64,000 bases of DNA from the NCBI GenBank assembly GCA_025403435.1, contig CM046330.1, forward strand, positions 21,598,239 to 21,662,238. The letters run 5' to 3'. Below are positions 23,331 to 35,597 of this stretch, in pieces (within the stretch, counting starts at the first letter, position 1; every line of letters begins with the position of its first letter). This DNA comes from Artocarpus heterophyllus. Taxonomy: Eukaryota; Streptophyta; Magnoliopsida; Rosales; Moraceae. Under the pieces are notes generated by a model, which saw nothing but the letters and a program-made list of their open reading frames with translations, was not told the origin of the DNA and searched no databases. Made by a program: the position numbers and the translations under genes.

Positions 23331-24402
23331 ATAGCCCTGACTGTGATAAATGGCTAGAAGCCATGAAGTCAGAGATGCAATCCATGTATGATAATCAAGT
23401 ATGGACTTTGATTGATCCACCTGCTGGTTTAAAGACTATTGGGTGCAAATGGGTTTCAAAAAGAAAACAGACATGGATGGCAGTGTGCATACCTTTAAGG
23501 TAAGACTGGTTGCAAAAGGTTTCAAGCAAACACATGGTATAGACTATGATTAAACATTTTCACTAGTTGCTATGCTTAAATCCATTCGGATTCTCTTTGC
23601 CATAGCTACATACTATGATTATGAGATTTGACAAATGAATGTCAAAACAGCGTTTCTTAATGGAAACCTACTTGAGGATGTGTATATGACACAACCCGAG
23701 GGTTTTGTTAATCTTGAGAATTCTGGAAAGGTTTGCAAGCTTCAAAGATCTATTTATGGATTGAAGCAAGCATCTCGAAGTTGGAATCTTCGTTTTGATG
23801 AAGCAATCAAAGAGTTTGGTCTCATTAAAAATGAAGATGAGCCTTGTGTTTACAACAAGGTTAGTGGGAGCGCAATAGTCTTTTTAGTGCTATATGTTGA
23901 TGACATATTACTCATTAGAAATGAGATCCCTACTCTACAAAATGTTAAATCATGGTTAGGGAATTGTTTCTCAATGAAAGAATTAGGTGAAGCTACCTAT
24001 ATTCTAGGCATCAAGATCTATAGGGATAGATCTCAGAGGCTTATTGGCCTAAGTCAAAGTACATACATTGACTAGGTATTGAACAGGTTTAGTATGCAAG
24101 ATTCTAAGAGGGGATTCTTGCCAATGTCACATGGAATTAGTCCCAGCAAGACTCAGCGTCCAATGACACAGGATGAGCGAGACCACATGAATAAGATTCC
24201 ATATGCTTCTGTCATTAAATCTATCATGTATGCAATGTTATGTGCTCGACCTGATGTCTCATATGCCTTAAGCATAACCAACAGATACCAATCAGATCCA
24301 GGTGAAAGTCACTGGACAACAGTCAAGAATATCCTTAAATATTTGAGAAGAACTAAGGATGCATTTTACAGTATGGAGGAAAGGAAGAAGAGCTTGTTGT
24401 AA
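23331..24402 (+). pseudogene. copia reverse transcriptase (broken)
   Basis: The region begins with an N-terminal part in shifting frames (CKWVSK..KTDMDG near 23440). A good frame at 23635-24075 has NVKTAFLNGNLLEDVYMTQP, then LYVDDILLI: the YVDD catalytic box is intact near 23890-23908. A TAG at 24073-24075 separates it from the next piece, 24079-24402 (YASVIKSIMYAMLCARPDVSYAL), which is the connection domain before RNase H. Confidence 0.88.
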
Positions 24403-24813
24403 GTGGTTACGCAAATGCCAGCCTCCAATCTGACAAGGATGACTTTTAATCGCAGTCAGGTTATATGTTCTGTTTGAATGGAGGTGTAGTGAGCTAAAGA
24501 AGTTCAAAGCAAGACACCGTTGTTGATTCTACAACAGAAGCTGAGTATATAGCCACCTCAAAATTAGTTAAGGAAGCAGTTTGGATCAAAAAGTTTATTA
24601 CTGGATTGGGTGTTGCTCCTAGTATATCAGATCTAGTAGACTTGTATTGTGATAATAATGGGGGCATAGCACAAGCTAAGGAACCTAGATCACATCAGCA
24701 ATCCAAACACATACTCAGACGTTACATCTCATTCGAGAAATCATTGAGAGAGGAGATGTGAAGATATGTAGAGTACCTACAAATGACAATGTTGTTGATC
24801 CACTCACTAAGTC
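24403..24813 (+). pseudogene. copia RNase H, cut by gypsy insertion
   Basis: Pieces such as VDSTTEAEYIATSKLVKEAVWIKKF, DLYCDNNGGIAQAKEP and HQQSKHI match the copia RNase H order. Frame changes and stops are frequent. The frame reads ...DPLTKS at the break; the same protein continues at 35891 beyond the gypsy element. Confidence 0.85.
24809..24813. repeat. Target duplication AAGTC (left)
   Basis: AAGTC directly precedes the TGTAACACCC start of the gypsy 5' LTR and is repeated at 35891-35895 after the 3' LTR. Removing the element and one copy rejoins the copia frame. Confidence 0.97.
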
Positions 24814-25062
24814 TGTAACACCCACCTATTTTTATGTAACAGATCATGCTAAGTTAGTAACGGCGTTAAGTAATTTTATTAATAATTTATGATATATGTT
24901 ATGATTTGTGATTTTATGTTACTAACTTGTTATTTTAAGCGTTATGACAGGTGACGATTGCGTGGAATTGATGTGCTCAAGTGTTCATGTTAATTTCAAT
25001 GTATGTTTATTTATGATGCAATGATATCTTGAATGCAATGATGTATAGTATTTTAAGGACAG

Positions 25063-25170
25063 TTTGGCTGGCCAGACTTTCAAGTTCGGCAGGCCGAAAA
25101 GTCTTCCAAGAATCGGCAGGCTGATGGAAACCATTGGCAGGCCGAACTTTGTAGAATCGGCAGGCCGATG
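25063..25170. repeat. Palindrome cluster A, 5' LTR
   Basis: There are five units: TTGGCTGGCCAGA, TTCGGCAGGCCGAA, ATCGGCAGGCTGAT, TTGGCAGGCCGAAC and ATCGGCAGGCCGAT. They are about 250 bp from the LTR start, in the presumed U3. Confidence 0.92.
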
Positions 25171-27419
25171 ACAGCTGATGAGCAGTCAGCAGAAATCTCT
25201 CCAAATTTATGGTTGAGATAATTACATTGATTGGGTGGTTTAATGTGATTAATGGGTATAATTATGGATTAATTTTATCATTTAAGGAAAGGAAACGTTT
25301 GACTTTTCATTGATTGGTATTGATTGATATGGTTTCCCCTTTTAAAATCAGTAAAGTATGGTAAGTTTATCTAAATGATTTGAATTTTCCACTTTTCTCC
25401 CATTCTCCATGCGAATTAATCCAAGATTAGTTAGAAAATTTCTGACATAATTGAGGGCATTGAAATTTTCTTTTACGTTATCCTCATTCACGTAAACGCT
25501 CGCTCTCTCTCTCTTAATCTTCTGAGACGTTTCTTTTCTCTTCTCTCTTCTTCTTCACGTTTTTCTCCTCCTTTTCCTCTCAATTCCTTTGATATTATTT
25601 GAAAAATATATTTAATTTCCATTGGGGTTAAGTTCAAGGATTTTGAGAAGAAATTTTTTAAGGTAAGAATGTATTTTTTCGGCAATTCTGAAAAGCATTT
25701 CTCCTTCTCAAACTGTCTACCGTAACTTTGTCTAGGTATTTTATTTTGTTCTGAATTTTTAGAATGATGTTCATTTGTGTGTTATGTTAGTGTTCTTTCA
25801 AGTTTCAAGTCATTCCGATTTTTCTAAATTAAGTTATGAATTTTCTACCCTCTACCACTCACAGTGAAATGTTGTTGTTTGGTTATGATGCATGAAAATA
25901 TGATTTTCGTTCAAGGGGTAAACGTGCTTTGTTTGCTACGAAATTTGGCAAGAATGTTCATGTATATGTTATATTATGGACTGCAAAGTTTGGTAATGTT
26001 TTGATGAGTGAATTGTGTGTTATGAATTTTCTATTGAGACTAGGTCAAGGAACTGTTTTAACAATGTTAATACTGGACTTTTGTTTTATGTGATGTTTTA
26101 TATGTTTAAATGATTTTATTGATGATGAAATAATTTTATGAAATTGATGTTAATATGAATTTTAAATTAAACTATATGAGTTTTAATTGTTAGAACATGT
26201 TTTCAAAAGATTACTCACTACCTTATTATTGTTGGCAGATTTCATGTTTGAAATGTATGGGTTGTTTTTAGATAGTCAATGTAATTTTTATGACTAAAGA
26301 AAAATTATGGTAATATGTTTATGTGTTAACTTTACCCCTGTTAAGTATGGTGTCTAAAGTATGTGTGAATATTAAGTTTTTAAGTCTTGAATCCATGTAG
26401 GTCAGTGAAGTGTATGTGATAATGATTTTTATGTTTTGATGATTATAGTTATGGATGCATGTTATGAATTATGTTTGTATGAGATGAATGTATATATGAT
26501 GTAATATGAATGGATGTTATATTTTATGATAATAAGTATTAATTTTATTTTGTATCTTTAAATGAATAAATGGCATGAATAAGAAAAGGAACGAGCACAT
26601 CGAGACCGCGGCGTCGTCACCAATACATATAAGGTAAAGTAAGGTAGTTTTTAAGGTAAGTACATTCTCGCCTGCAACATGATGTGTTTTTAAAAGGTTT
26701 GATGTTATGTTCATGATAATATTTATGATGATTTTATGATGATTTCCTTAAAGGATTTCTTATGAAAGATTTTCATGATTTAAAGTTATGCATGTTTGGT
26801 TATGGCAAATTTCAAAGCATAAAAGTTATGTATATATATATCACCTAATAAGTGTTGCACATCAATGTTATGATATGATATGATGTCATGTTTAGTTTAG
26901 GATTAGCTACCCTTCTCCTCTCATGACGGCACGCCTACGATGATGATTATGGTGCAACACTTGGGCCCTTAAGATAAAATGGAATAAGTTTTAATATAGT
27001 CAATGTAATGAAAGATATGTTTCTATGAAAATGTGCTTACTGCACTATTACATTATGATGATGATGATGATGTTTAATAAATGTTTATAAATTGTGAGAA
27101 TTATATGTACTTACTAAACTTTAGCTTATTCAAGTTTATATCATGTTGCAGATAAGGGTAAGAAAGTCATGGATTAGCCGGAGGACATGGGAAGGCGTGT
27201 GAGCATACAGAAGATGAATTCTAACCGAAAGAACGCCAATGAAGCAAAATTTTATGATTTAAGTTATGGTTTATTATTTGACATATTTTTATGATAAGTT
27301 TTAAAGAATACAAGAACCATGTTTTATTATTTTATTTTATCATTTTAAGAATTTGATCTTTCGTATTTTGAAAAGTTGAATTTGTCTTAAAATTAAGTTT
27401 TCTAAAAGTTTTTGGCTCT

Positions 27420-27634
27420 GTCGGCCTGCCGATCATCATTGGTTGCCATGCCGATGTAAGAAAGATCGGCTTGTCGATCTCATTTTCGGCCTGTCGAACT
27501 TTGAAAGTTTTTAAACCCTGTTTTGCAGAGCCTCTGCCAGCCTGTCGGTTGACGATTCTGGCCTGCCGACCATGTTCGGCCTGCCAAAGTCTCTAGTTCG
27601 GCCTGCCGAAAGTCTCTAGTTCAGCCTACCGAAC
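27420..27634. repeat. Palindrome cluster B, 5' LTR
   Basis: There are nine units, mostly TTCGGCCTGCCGAA variants (GTCGGCCTGCCGATC, ATCGGCTTGTCGATC, TTCGGCCTGTCGAAC, TCTGGCCTGCCGACC, TTCAGCCTACCGAAC). They lie 300-530 bp before the LTR end. The 3' LTR copy has seven. Confidence 0.92.
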
Positions 27635-27951
27635 TGTGGGAACAAATAATTTTAAATGATGTGATGTTTTATAAGTTATGATTTTACTAGTTGGTATATT
27701 TACTTTATTAAAGGAAGTTTATAATCAATTTAATATTCAATTGAATTATTAATAGTTTGGATTAAGTGAATGAATGTAGTAAAAAAAAAATGTGTATGTA
27801 TGGATCCTAGTTACGTTTTCCTTAACTACGTATACAATTAAAGTTTCAAATAAGTTTTGTACTTAATGTGTATCTTAAAGTTCCAAAATAAGTATGTAAT
27901 GTATGAATGTAACGACATCTGTGACGTTCGTAAGGGGGGCGTTACAGGCTT

Positions 27952-27962
27952 TGGTATCAGAG
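27952..27962 (+). promoter_or_regulatory. Primer-binding site
   Basis: TGGTATCAGAG starts five bases after the LTR end. This is the complement of the 3' end of initiator methionine tRNA used by many plant gypsy and copia elements. The match fails after the eleventh base (TAATTTT). Confidence 0.85.
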
Positions 27963-28167
27963 TAATTTTTTTTTCGTTTACAATTCATATCGCCACACGT
28001 TAATCCAAGTCCTTTAAGTAAGTATGTTATAAAGTTAGATGTTTTGATGCAAGTATAAGGATAAGAATGAGGTTTAGATGTTTAATGATTAATGTTCTAA
28101 TAGTGAAAACCTGTCTCATAAATTTGAAGATTTTTCATAAGTTCCTAAATCTTTTAGGAAATTGTTA

Positions 28168-29259
28168 ATGGACGGCCACAGAAGAATGCAATCACGCACC
28201 TAGACCAACGAAAGGCTTATGACGATGTTCGCTGAGCTGCAAAGGCAGTTGGAGGATCAAAGAAGAGAGATAGCTGAATTAAGAGCCAACGGCCAAAACG
28301 GTGAGCGACGAGGCAACGACGTGCCTCCTCCTCCTCAGCCACAATTCAATGAAGTCCCAGCTCCTGCTGCTGAACCAAGAGCAGCCTATCAGGAACCTCT
28401 TTTAGTCAGATGGAAGAGGGTTAAGCCAGCAGACTTCAAGGGTTCAAAGGACCCGTTAGTCACACAAGGATGGTTGAAGACGATTGAGGCTACCCTAAGA
28501 CTCATGGGCTTTACAGACAATGAGAAGGTCCGCTGTGCCTCATACTGCCTCACCATGGAGGCTAGAATTTGGTGGGATGGCATCGAACAGAACATGAATG
28601 TTGAAGAGATGTCATGGGCAGACTTTGTTTAGGAGTTCAACGTGAAGTTTTTCCACATGAACATCACAAGGAAGCATTATGAGGAGTTTGAGAGCCTGCG
28701 CCAAGGGGATATGTCAGTTACTGATGTGGTGACGAAGTTTGATCAGCTAGCTCGCCTTTGCCCAGGGATGGTTAATGATGAAAATGAAAGGGTCAGAAGG
28801 CTAATCAAGGTCCTCAGGCCTGAAATTGCTGCTATCGTTGATGGGGCAAGTCCACTAAGGACTCAAAAGCAGGTTGTCATGAGGGCCCAACGTGCGGAGT
28901 TCCACTTGTCTAAGCTAAGAAGGAACCAGCCTCAGTCGGGCCAACAAGCCAATAATACAAACAACCAGAACCGCCCTCCACACAGAAACAACAACAACAA
29001 CCAGAACTGGAGGAATAACAAGAGGAAGGGCAATCCTCAAAACCAGCAGGGTCAAGACAATAAGAGGCATAATGATGGTCAGCACAACAACAATAGCAGG
29101 CGGTTTCAACCATGTGCCAAATGTGGAAAGAAACATCCAGGAGAATGCCATTTGGGAACAAACCAATGTTTTATTTGTGGGCGTGAAGATCATTTTGTCA
29201 AGAACTACCCTAAACTAATGAATGCCAATGCCCCTCAGAGAGCTCCTCCTCAAGCCTAG
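28168..29259 (+). pseudogene. gag: gypsy gag (two internal stops)
   Basis: The frame opens MDGHRRMQSRT, with TAG at codon 12, then MTMFAELQRQLEDQRREIAEL, a short coiled coil. The retrotransposon gag domain follows (VKPADFKGSKDPLVTQGWL, ARIWWDGIE, then after a TAG at 28630 EFNVKFFHMNI...YEEFESLRQGDMSV). Residues after about 250 are Asn/Gln-rich, and the protein ends with a CX2C knuckle pair (CAKCGKKHPGEC and CFICGREDHFVKNY). The last knuckle has Tyr where Cys is expected. The product would form the virus-like particle. Confidence 0.93.
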
Positions 29260-29342
29260 CTCCATCAGATGCAAGATTCCCTTGAAGGGCCACTTATCAG
29301 TCAAGGGAGACTTGAAGCCCCACCAACGAATGCCTGAATTTA

Positions 29343-29664
29343 TGCCATGATGAAGGAACAAGTGGCTGCTGAAGCCTCCAATGTGGTCACAGGTCAGATA
29401 ACAAGTTTATCTAATGATGCTTATGCTCTCTTTGATACGGGTGCCACACATTCTTTTATATCCACATCATTTATTAAAAAGTTAGAGGTTCGTTTAGAGC
29501 CTATGAGATAGGGATTCACTATGACACTACCCTCCGGGGAAGTGATATTATCTACACACTGTCTGCGTACTGTACCCCTATGGATTTCTGATAGGAAACT
29601 TTTCGTCGACCTCATCGTGATCGACATGCATGACTACGATATGATTTTTGGGATGGATTTCTGA
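29343..29664 (+). pseudogene. gypsy protease (stop and frameshift)
   Basis: AYALFDTGATHSFIS (near 29425-29470) is an intact aspartic protease active site of the DTGA type. The domain continues LPSGEVILSTHCLRTVPLWI and IDMHDYDMIFGMDF. A TAG interrupts it near 29508. At the end a missing base shifts the frame within the conserved GMDFLxKYNA stretch (29655-29670). The enzyme would release the mature Gag and Pol proteins. Confidence 0.9.
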
Positions 29665-31240
29665 ACAAGTACAATGCTTCTGTTGAATGTCGAAAACAAA
29701 AGGTGATCTTCCATCCAGAGGGTGATCAGAAGTTCGTTTATGTTGGCGAGTCTAGAAAGAAACCCAGCATGTTTTTATCTACAATGAAAGCAAGGAAGTT
29801 ATTAGCAAGTGGCTGCATGGGCTATCTGGCGAACATTGTAGACAAAAGCCAAGAAGAAAAGATAAGAATTGAAGATGTACCTGTAGTTCATGAATATGCA
29901 TAAGTGTTTCCTGATGATCTGACAAGTCTACCGCTAGAAAGAGAAGTCGAATTTGAGATTGAGCTAGCTCCAGGCACTGACCCGATCTCTAAAGCGCCTT
30001 ACAGAATGGCTCTGGCAGAGTTAAAAGAGCTTCACACGCAATTAAAGGAGCTACTTGACAAAGGTTTCATCAGGCCTAGCTACTCACCATGGGGAGCTCC
30101 AGTTTTATTTGTTAAGAAGAAAGATGACACTATGAGACTCTGCATCGACTACAGAGTGCTGAACAAGGTGACAATCAAGAACAAGTACCCATTGCCTTGA
30201 ATCGATGATTTGTTTGATCAGCTCAAGGGTGCATCTGTGTTTTCAAAGATTGATCTACGGTCAGGTTATCACCAGCTGAATATTAAAGAATGAGATATCC
30301 CTAAAACTGCCTTTAGGTCGAGGTATGGTCACTTTGAATTTGTGGTTATGCCTTTCGGTCTGACGAATACACCTGCGGCCTTCATGGATTTGATGAATCG
30401 AGTATTCAAGGATTTCCTCGATAAATTTGTTGTTGTATTTATCGATGATATTCTTATCTATTCAAAGAATCAAGAAGAACATGAAGAGCATTTAAGGATT
30501 GTGTTGTAGACTTTAAGAAGACACCAGCTTTATGCAAAGTTCTCCAAGTGCGAGTTCTGGCTTGATAAAGTGTCTTTCTTGGGGCATGTTATATCAAAGG
30601 AAGGGATTATGGTTGACCCTGCTATAGTAGAGGCTGTTCTCAACTGGAAGCAACCGACAAATGCAAGTGAAATAATGAGCTTCTTGAGACTAGTAGGATA
30701 TTATCGGAGATTCATAGAAGACTTCTCCAAGATAGCAGCCCCAATCACGAATCTGACTTGCAAAGGAAAGAAGTATGAATGAACAGAATCGTGCGAGAAG
30801 AGTTTCCAAGATCTGAAGAAGAGGCGAACGACAACTCCAGTATTGGCGATTCCGGAAGAAAATGATGGATTCATAATTTATAGTGATGCATCCAAGATGG
30901 GCCTCGGAGCTGTTTTAATGCATAATGAAAGGGTGATTGCCTATGTGTCAAGACAACTGAAGGATTACAAAAAGAACTATCCTACTCATGACCTCGAGTT
31001 AGCAACATCGTTTTTACGTTGAAGATTTGGAGACACTATTTATATGGGGTCCGATGCAAGGTCTTCACTGATCATCAAAGTCTGAAGTACTTCTTTACGC
31101 AAAGAGACTTGAACATGAGACAGTGAATATGGCTAGAGTTGGTAAAGGCTTACGATTGTGAAATCCTTTATCATCCTAGAAAAGCTAACCGAGTGGCTGA
31201 TGCTCTAAGTAGGAAGTCTGTTGCCACGTTGATGTCAATG
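29665..31240 (+). pseudogene. gypsy reverse transcriptase and RNase H (broken)
   Basis: The order is a protease-RT linker (29703-29903), RT with [56 protein letters not shown] and the catalytic [11 protein letters not shown] (near 30438), then [11 protein letters not shown] and [11 protein letters not shown]. RNase H follows with [17 protein letters not shown] (near 30870). Stops fall at conserved Trp, Arg and Gln codons. A frameshift with stops near 31010-31135 destroys the end of RNase H, then the frame returns at AYDCEILYHPRKANRVADALSR. Confidence 0.92.
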
Positions 31241-32540
31241 CAAGCAATGCCTCCACCTTTGAGAAAGAAAATTCTAGACTTCGGTTTGAAACTTATAGCA
31301 GGTCAGCTCTCAGCACTCACTCTTGCTCCGATGATGTATGATGAAATTCGGAGAAAACAAGATGAAGATGTAAGTCTTGCAAGGATTAACCAGTAAATGA
31401 AAGAAGGAAAATGTCAAGAGTTTCGTGTTGCAGATGACGGAACTCTGTACCTCAAGGATCGCTTATGTGGTCCCAATGTTGATGGCTTAAGGGAAAAGAT
31501 CTTGACTGAAATTTATGACACTCCTTACTCTATTCATCTAGGTGCAACAAAGATGTATAATGATCCAAGGGGTCACTTCTGGTGGTTTGGAATGAAACGT
31601 GATGTTGCTTTGTATACGAAGAAATACTTGACATGTCAACAAGTTAAGGTTGAACACCAAAGACCTGGTGGTGATTTACAGTCTATCCAAATACCAGAAT
31701 AGAAATGGGAGGATATAGCAATGGATTTCATTACCGGTTTGCCTAGAACTATGAACGGTTATGATGCAATTTAGGTAGTTATGGATCGACTGACTAAGAC
31801 GGCGCATTTCACTCCCATCAAGATCACTTACTCTATGGAACGGTTAGCGGAACTCTATGTGAAGGAGATTGTACGACTTCATGGAATTCCCAAGTCAATC
31901 ATCTCAGATCGTGATGGCAGGTTCACATCTAAGTTTTGGAAGAGTGTACAGACTGCTATGGGAACTAGGCTACATTTCAGTATAGCTTTTCATCCTCAGA
32001 CAGACGGCCAAACGGAGAGGACGAACTTGATTTTAGAAGATATGCTATGGGCTTGTTCTCTCGATTTTAAGACCAGCTGGTGTAAAATGTTGCCATTAGC
32101 AGAGTTTGCTTACAACACCAGCTACCAGGCGACAATTGGGATGGCACCATATGAAGCTCTATATGGGCGAAAATGCAGGTTGCCTATATGTTGGCACGAA
32201 GCTAGTGAGAAGAAGTTGATGGAAAGTGTCGATGCTGAAAGAATTGATTTTGTTATCGAAACTTCTGAGATGATAAAGTTGATAAGAAAAAGAATAGAGA
32301 CCGCTTAAAGCCGTCAGAAGAGTTACGCTGACAAGAGGAGAAGACCCTTGGAATTTGCCGTAGGTGAATTTGTGTTTTTAAAAGTTGCACCGATGAAAGG
32401 AGTTATGAGGTTTGGGAAGAAAGGCAAGTTAAGCCCAAGATTTATTGGTCCTTATGAAATCGTGAAGAGGATAGACAAGGTGGCTTATCAGCTGAAGTTG
32501 CCTTCAGAAATGTCAGTAATGCACGATGTGTTTCATGTCT
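31241..32540 (+). pseudogene. gypsy integrase (broken)
   Basis: The zinc-binding N-terminus reads HLGATKMYNDPRGHFWW...YLTCQQVK; the first Cys of the expected CX2C is Tyr. The core has MDFITGLPRT, SDRDGRFTSKFW and HPQTDGQTERTN...LEDML, so the D,D,E residues are present. Stops lie at positions normally Trp (31700, 31774) and Gln (32306). The C-terminal GPY/F-type module follows (GKLSPRFIGPYEIVKRI, near 32420-32470). Confidence 0.92.
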
Positions 32541-32750
32541 CTATGCTCAAGAAGTATGTCCCGGACCCTACGCATGTGATTGAGCCACAAGTGATCGAGA
32601 TACGAGAAGACTTAAGTTATGAAGAAAAGCCAGTAGAGATACTCGATTGGAAAACCAAGACCTTGAGGAATAAAGAAATTCCATTGGTGAAGGTGTTATG
32701 GCGAAATCATCAAGTAGAAGAAGCTACATGGGAACGTGAGATGACATGAG
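32541..32750 (+). pseudogene. Chromodomain-like C-terminus of pol
   Basis: Starting after HDVFHVSMLKKYVPD, the segment YEEKPVEILDWKTKTLRN...IPLVKVLWRNHQVEEATWERE matches the chromodomain of plant chromoviruses. That domain tethers integrase to chromatin marks and biases insertion to heterochromatin. The frame then ends at TGA 32747-32749. Confidence 0.85.
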
Positions 32751-32800
32751 ATCCAAGTATCCGCAATTATTCTGAGTTTAGAGGATGAAACTTTTATAAT

Positions 32801-32811
32801 GTAGGGAGAAT
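32801..32811 (+). promoter_or_regulatory. Polypurine tract
   Basis: GTAGGGAGAAT lies immediately before the 3' LTR and primes plus-strand DNA synthesis. It follows the end of pol by about 50 bp. Confidence 0.85.
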
Positions 32812-33059
32812 TGTAACACCCACCTATTTTTATGTATCAGATCATGCTAAGTTAGTAACGACGTTAAGTAATTTTATTAATAATTTATGATATATGTTAT
32901 GATTTGTGATTTTATGTTACTAACTTGTTATTTTAAGTGTTATGACAGGTGACGATCACGTGGAATTGATGTGCTCAAGTGTTCATGTTAATTTCAATGT
33001 ATGTTTATTTATAATGCAATGATATCTTGAATTCAATGATGTATAGTATTTTAAAGATA

Positions 33060-33168
33060 GTTCGGTAGGCCGAAAAGTCTTTCAAGAATCGGCAAGTCGA
33101 TGGAAACCATCGGCAGGCCGAACTTTGTGGAATCGGCAGGCCGAAGTGAAGAATCAACAGGCCGATGA
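33060..33168. repeat. Palindrome cluster A, 3' LTR
   Basis: There are five units, not the same set as in the 5' LTR. The first 5' unit (TTGGCTGGCCAGA) is missing and an extra ATCGGCAGGCCGAA-type unit followed by GTGAAGAATCAACAGGCCGAT is present. Confidence 0.92.
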
Positions 33169-35423
33169 CAGCTGATGAGTAGTCAGCAGAAATCTCTCCA
33201 AATTTATGGTTGAGATAATTACATTGATTGGGTGGTTTAATGTGATTAATGGGTGTAATTATGGATTAATTTTATCATTTAAGAAAAGAAAACGTTTGAC
33301 TTTTCATTGATTGGTATTGATTGATATGGTTTCCCCTTTTAAAATCAGTAAAGTATGGTAAGTTTATCTAAATGATTTGACTTTCCCTCTTTTCTCTCCA
33401 TTCTCCACACGAATTAATCCAAGATTAGTTGAAAAATTTCTGACATAATTGAGGGCATTGAAATTTTCTTTTACGTTATCCTCATTCACGTAAATGCTCG
33501 CTCTCTCTCTCTTTAATCTTCTGAGACATTTCTTTTCTCTTCTCTCTTCTTCTTCATGTTTTTCTCCTCCTTTTCCTCTCAATTCCTTTGTTATTATTTG
33601 AAAAATATATTGAGTTTCTGTTGGGGTTAAGTTCAAGGATTTTGAGAAGAAATTTTTTAAGGTAAGAATGTATTTTTTTGGCAATTCTGAAAAGCATTTC
33701 TCCTCCTCAAACTATCTACCGTTACTTTGCCTATGTATTTTATTTTGTTCTGAATTTTTAATATGATGTTTATATGTGTGTTATGTTAATGTTCTTTCAA
33801 GTTTCAAGTCATTTCGATTTTTATAAATTAAGTTATGAATTTTCTACCCTCTACCACTCACAGTTAAATGTTGCTGTTTGGTTATGATGCACGAAAATAT
33901 GATTTTCGTTCAAGGGGTAAACGTGCTTTGTTTGCTACGAAATTTGGTAAGAATGTTCATGTATATGTTGTATTATGGACTGCAAAGTTTGGTAATGTTT
34001 TGATGAGTGAATTGTGTGTTATGAATTTTCTATTGAGACTAGGTCAAGGAACTGTTTTAACAATGTTAATACTGGACTTTTGTTTTATGTGATGTTTTAT
34101 ATGTTTAAATGATTTTATTGATGATGAAATAATTTTATGAAATTGAAATTGATATTAATATGAATTTTTAAATTAAACTATATGAGTTTTAATTGTTAGA
34201 ACATGTTTTCAAAAGATTACTCACTACCTTATTATTGTTGGCAGATTTCATGTTTGAAATGTATGGGTAGTTTTTAGATACTCAATGTAATTTTTATGAC
34301 TAAAGAAAAATTATGGTAATATGTTTATGTGTTAACTTTACCCCTGTTAAGTATGGTGTCTAAAGTATGTGTGAATATTAAGTTTTTAAGTCTTGAATCC
34401 ATGTAGGTCAGTGAAGTGTATGTGATAATGATTTTTATGTTTTGATGATTATAGTTATGGATGCATGTTATGAATTATGTTTGTATGAGATGAATGTATA
34501 TGTGATGTAATATGAATGGATGTTATATTTTATGATAATAAGTATTAATTTTATTTTGTATCTTTAAATGAATAAATGGCATGAACACGCAAAGGAACGA
34601 GCACATCGAGACCGCGGCGTCGTCACCAATACATATAAGGTAAAGTAAGCTAGCTTCTAAGGTAAGTACATTCTCACCTGCAACATGATGTGTTTTTAAA
34701 AGGTTTGATGTTATGTTCATGATGATATTTATGATGATTTTATGATGATTTCCTTAAAGGATTTCTTATGAAAGATTTTCATGATTTAAAGTTATGCATG
34801 TTTGATTATGGCAAATTTCAAAGCATAAAAGTTATGTATATATATATCACCTAATAGGTGTTGCACATCTATGTTATGATATGATATGATGTCATGTTTG
34901 GTTTAGGATTAGCTACCCTTCTTCTCTCATGACGATGCGCCTACGATGATGATTATGGTGCAACACTTGGGCCCTTAATATAAAATGGAATAAGTTTTAA
35001 TATGGTCAATGTAATGAAAGATATGTTTCTATAAAAATGTGCTTATTGCACTATTACGTTATGATGATGATGATGTTTATGAAATGTTTATAAATTGTGA
35101 GAATTATATGTACTTACTAAGTTTTAGCTTATTCAAGTTTATATCATGTTGTAGATAAGGGTAAGAAAGTCATGGATTAGGCGGAGGACATGGGAAGGCG
35201 TGTGAGCATAAGGAAGATGAATTGTAATCGGAAGAACGCCAATGAAGCAAAATTTTATGATTTAAGTTATGGTTTATTATTTGAACATATTTTTATGATA
35301 AGTTTTAAAGAATACAAGAACCATGTTTTATTATTTTATTTAATCATTTTAAGAATTTGATCTTCCGCATTTTGAAAAGTTGAATTTGTCTTAAAATTAA
35401 GTTTTCTAAAAGTTTTTGGCTCT

Positions 35424-35597
35424 GTCGGCCTGCCGATCATCACTGGTCGGCATGCCGATGTAAGAAAGATCAGCCTGCCGAACTTTGAAAGTTTTTAAAC
35501 CCTGTTTTGCAGAGCCTCTACCGGCCTACCGATTGACAATTTCTAGCCTGCCGACCATGTTCGGCCTGTCGAAGTCTGCAATTCGGCTTGCCAAACT
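35424..35597. repeat. Palindrome cluster B, 3' LTR
   Basis: There are seven units (GTCGGCCTGCCGATC, GTCGGCATGCCGATG, ATCAGCCTGCCGAAC, ACCGGCCTACCGATT and others). Two units present in the 5' LTR are absent. Confidence 0.92.

Larger units (their letters stand above)
24814..27946 (+). repeat. 5' LTR of the chromodomain gypsy element
   Basis: It starts TGTAACACCC and ends GGGCGTTACA, 3133 bp. It contains palindrome clusters A (25063-25170) and B (27420-27634), a CT-rich leader (25500-25580), a donor-like AAGGTAAGAATG (about 25659) and a second one AAGGTAAGTAC (about 26655), and a degenerate TACT-AA-...AGCTTA motif (27109-27131) followed by TTGCAGATAAGG. ORFs inside (for example 25488-25685) have no domain. 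Confidence 0.95.

Noticed and set aside
25063..27634. Palindrome clusters as a CRISPR array
   Set aside because: Units are degenerate, spacers irregular and short, and the context is a plant retrotransposon LTR.
27952..27962. tRNA-like match
   Set aside because: This is a primer-binding site, not a tRNA gene; no full tRNA or rRNA gene was recognised in the window.
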